A DNA stretch of 5,572 bases from Bacteroidales bacterium (lineage in GTDB: Bacteria; Bacteroidota; Bacteroidia; Bacteroidales; JAADGE01). Under the pieces are notes generated by a model that was given only the letters and a program-made list of their open reading frames with translations, was not told the DNA's origin and ran no database searches. Shown in pieces: positions 5,548-5,572 of the stretch. Both the position numbers and the translations under genes were made by a program. Positions within the stretch are counted from its first letter, which is position 1. The number at the start of each line of letters is the position of its first letter. The stretch is from the NCBI GenBank assembly GCA_029934265.1, contig JAOZMN010000031.1:9402-14973 (forward strand), read 5' to 3'.

Positions 5548-5572
5548 GATTTAACAAAAATTTAATAAATCT

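Overview
The window is AT-rich DNA that looks like a member of the Bacteroidota. The support is a perfect TAnnTTTG-type promoter element (4751-4758), the absence of Shine-Dalgarno sequences before the genes, an RNase HII with the GCLAGP variant familiar from that phylum, and a lipoprotein and an M1 peptidase that resemble Bacteroidota families. No sequence search was possible, so the lineage below phylum is left open.

Layout. Positions 2-3318 hold three plus-strand genes spaced only 18 and 20 bases apart, probably one transcript. They are the 3' part of an exported M1-family zinc aminopeptidase (its start lies left of the window), moaC for molybdenum-cofactor synthesis, and a conserved lipoprotein of unknown function. 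Two tandem mini-hairpins begin on the lipoprotein stop codon. A 227-base gap (3319-3545) then carries a weak promoter-like element, a 7-bp inverted repeat and a short direct repeat, and leads to rnhB (RNase HII, 3546-4145). rnhB converges on, and overlaps by 14 bases, a minus-strand DUF2617-family gene (4132-4638). That gene is divergent from a plus-strand gene (4859-5512) for an N-terminal zinc ribbon joined to a DUF4178 domain. The 220-base divergent gap contains promoter elements facing both ways and an array of mini-hairpins in the predicted leader of the DUF4178 gene. One more mini-hairpin follows that gene.

How the genes relate. I see no single pathway: secreted peptide digestion, cofactor synthesis, RNA-DNA hybrid repair and three proteins of unknown function sit side by side, as is common in core regions of these genomes. 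No mobile element, CRISPR array, tRNA or rRNA was recognised. The most unusual non-coding signal is a set of short palindromes, most with 3-base loops. Their stems change sequence while staying paired, and they occupy both main intergenic gaps and the gap at the right edge. The window otherwise looks like ordinary chromosome, and I did not find a convincing new multi-gene system.
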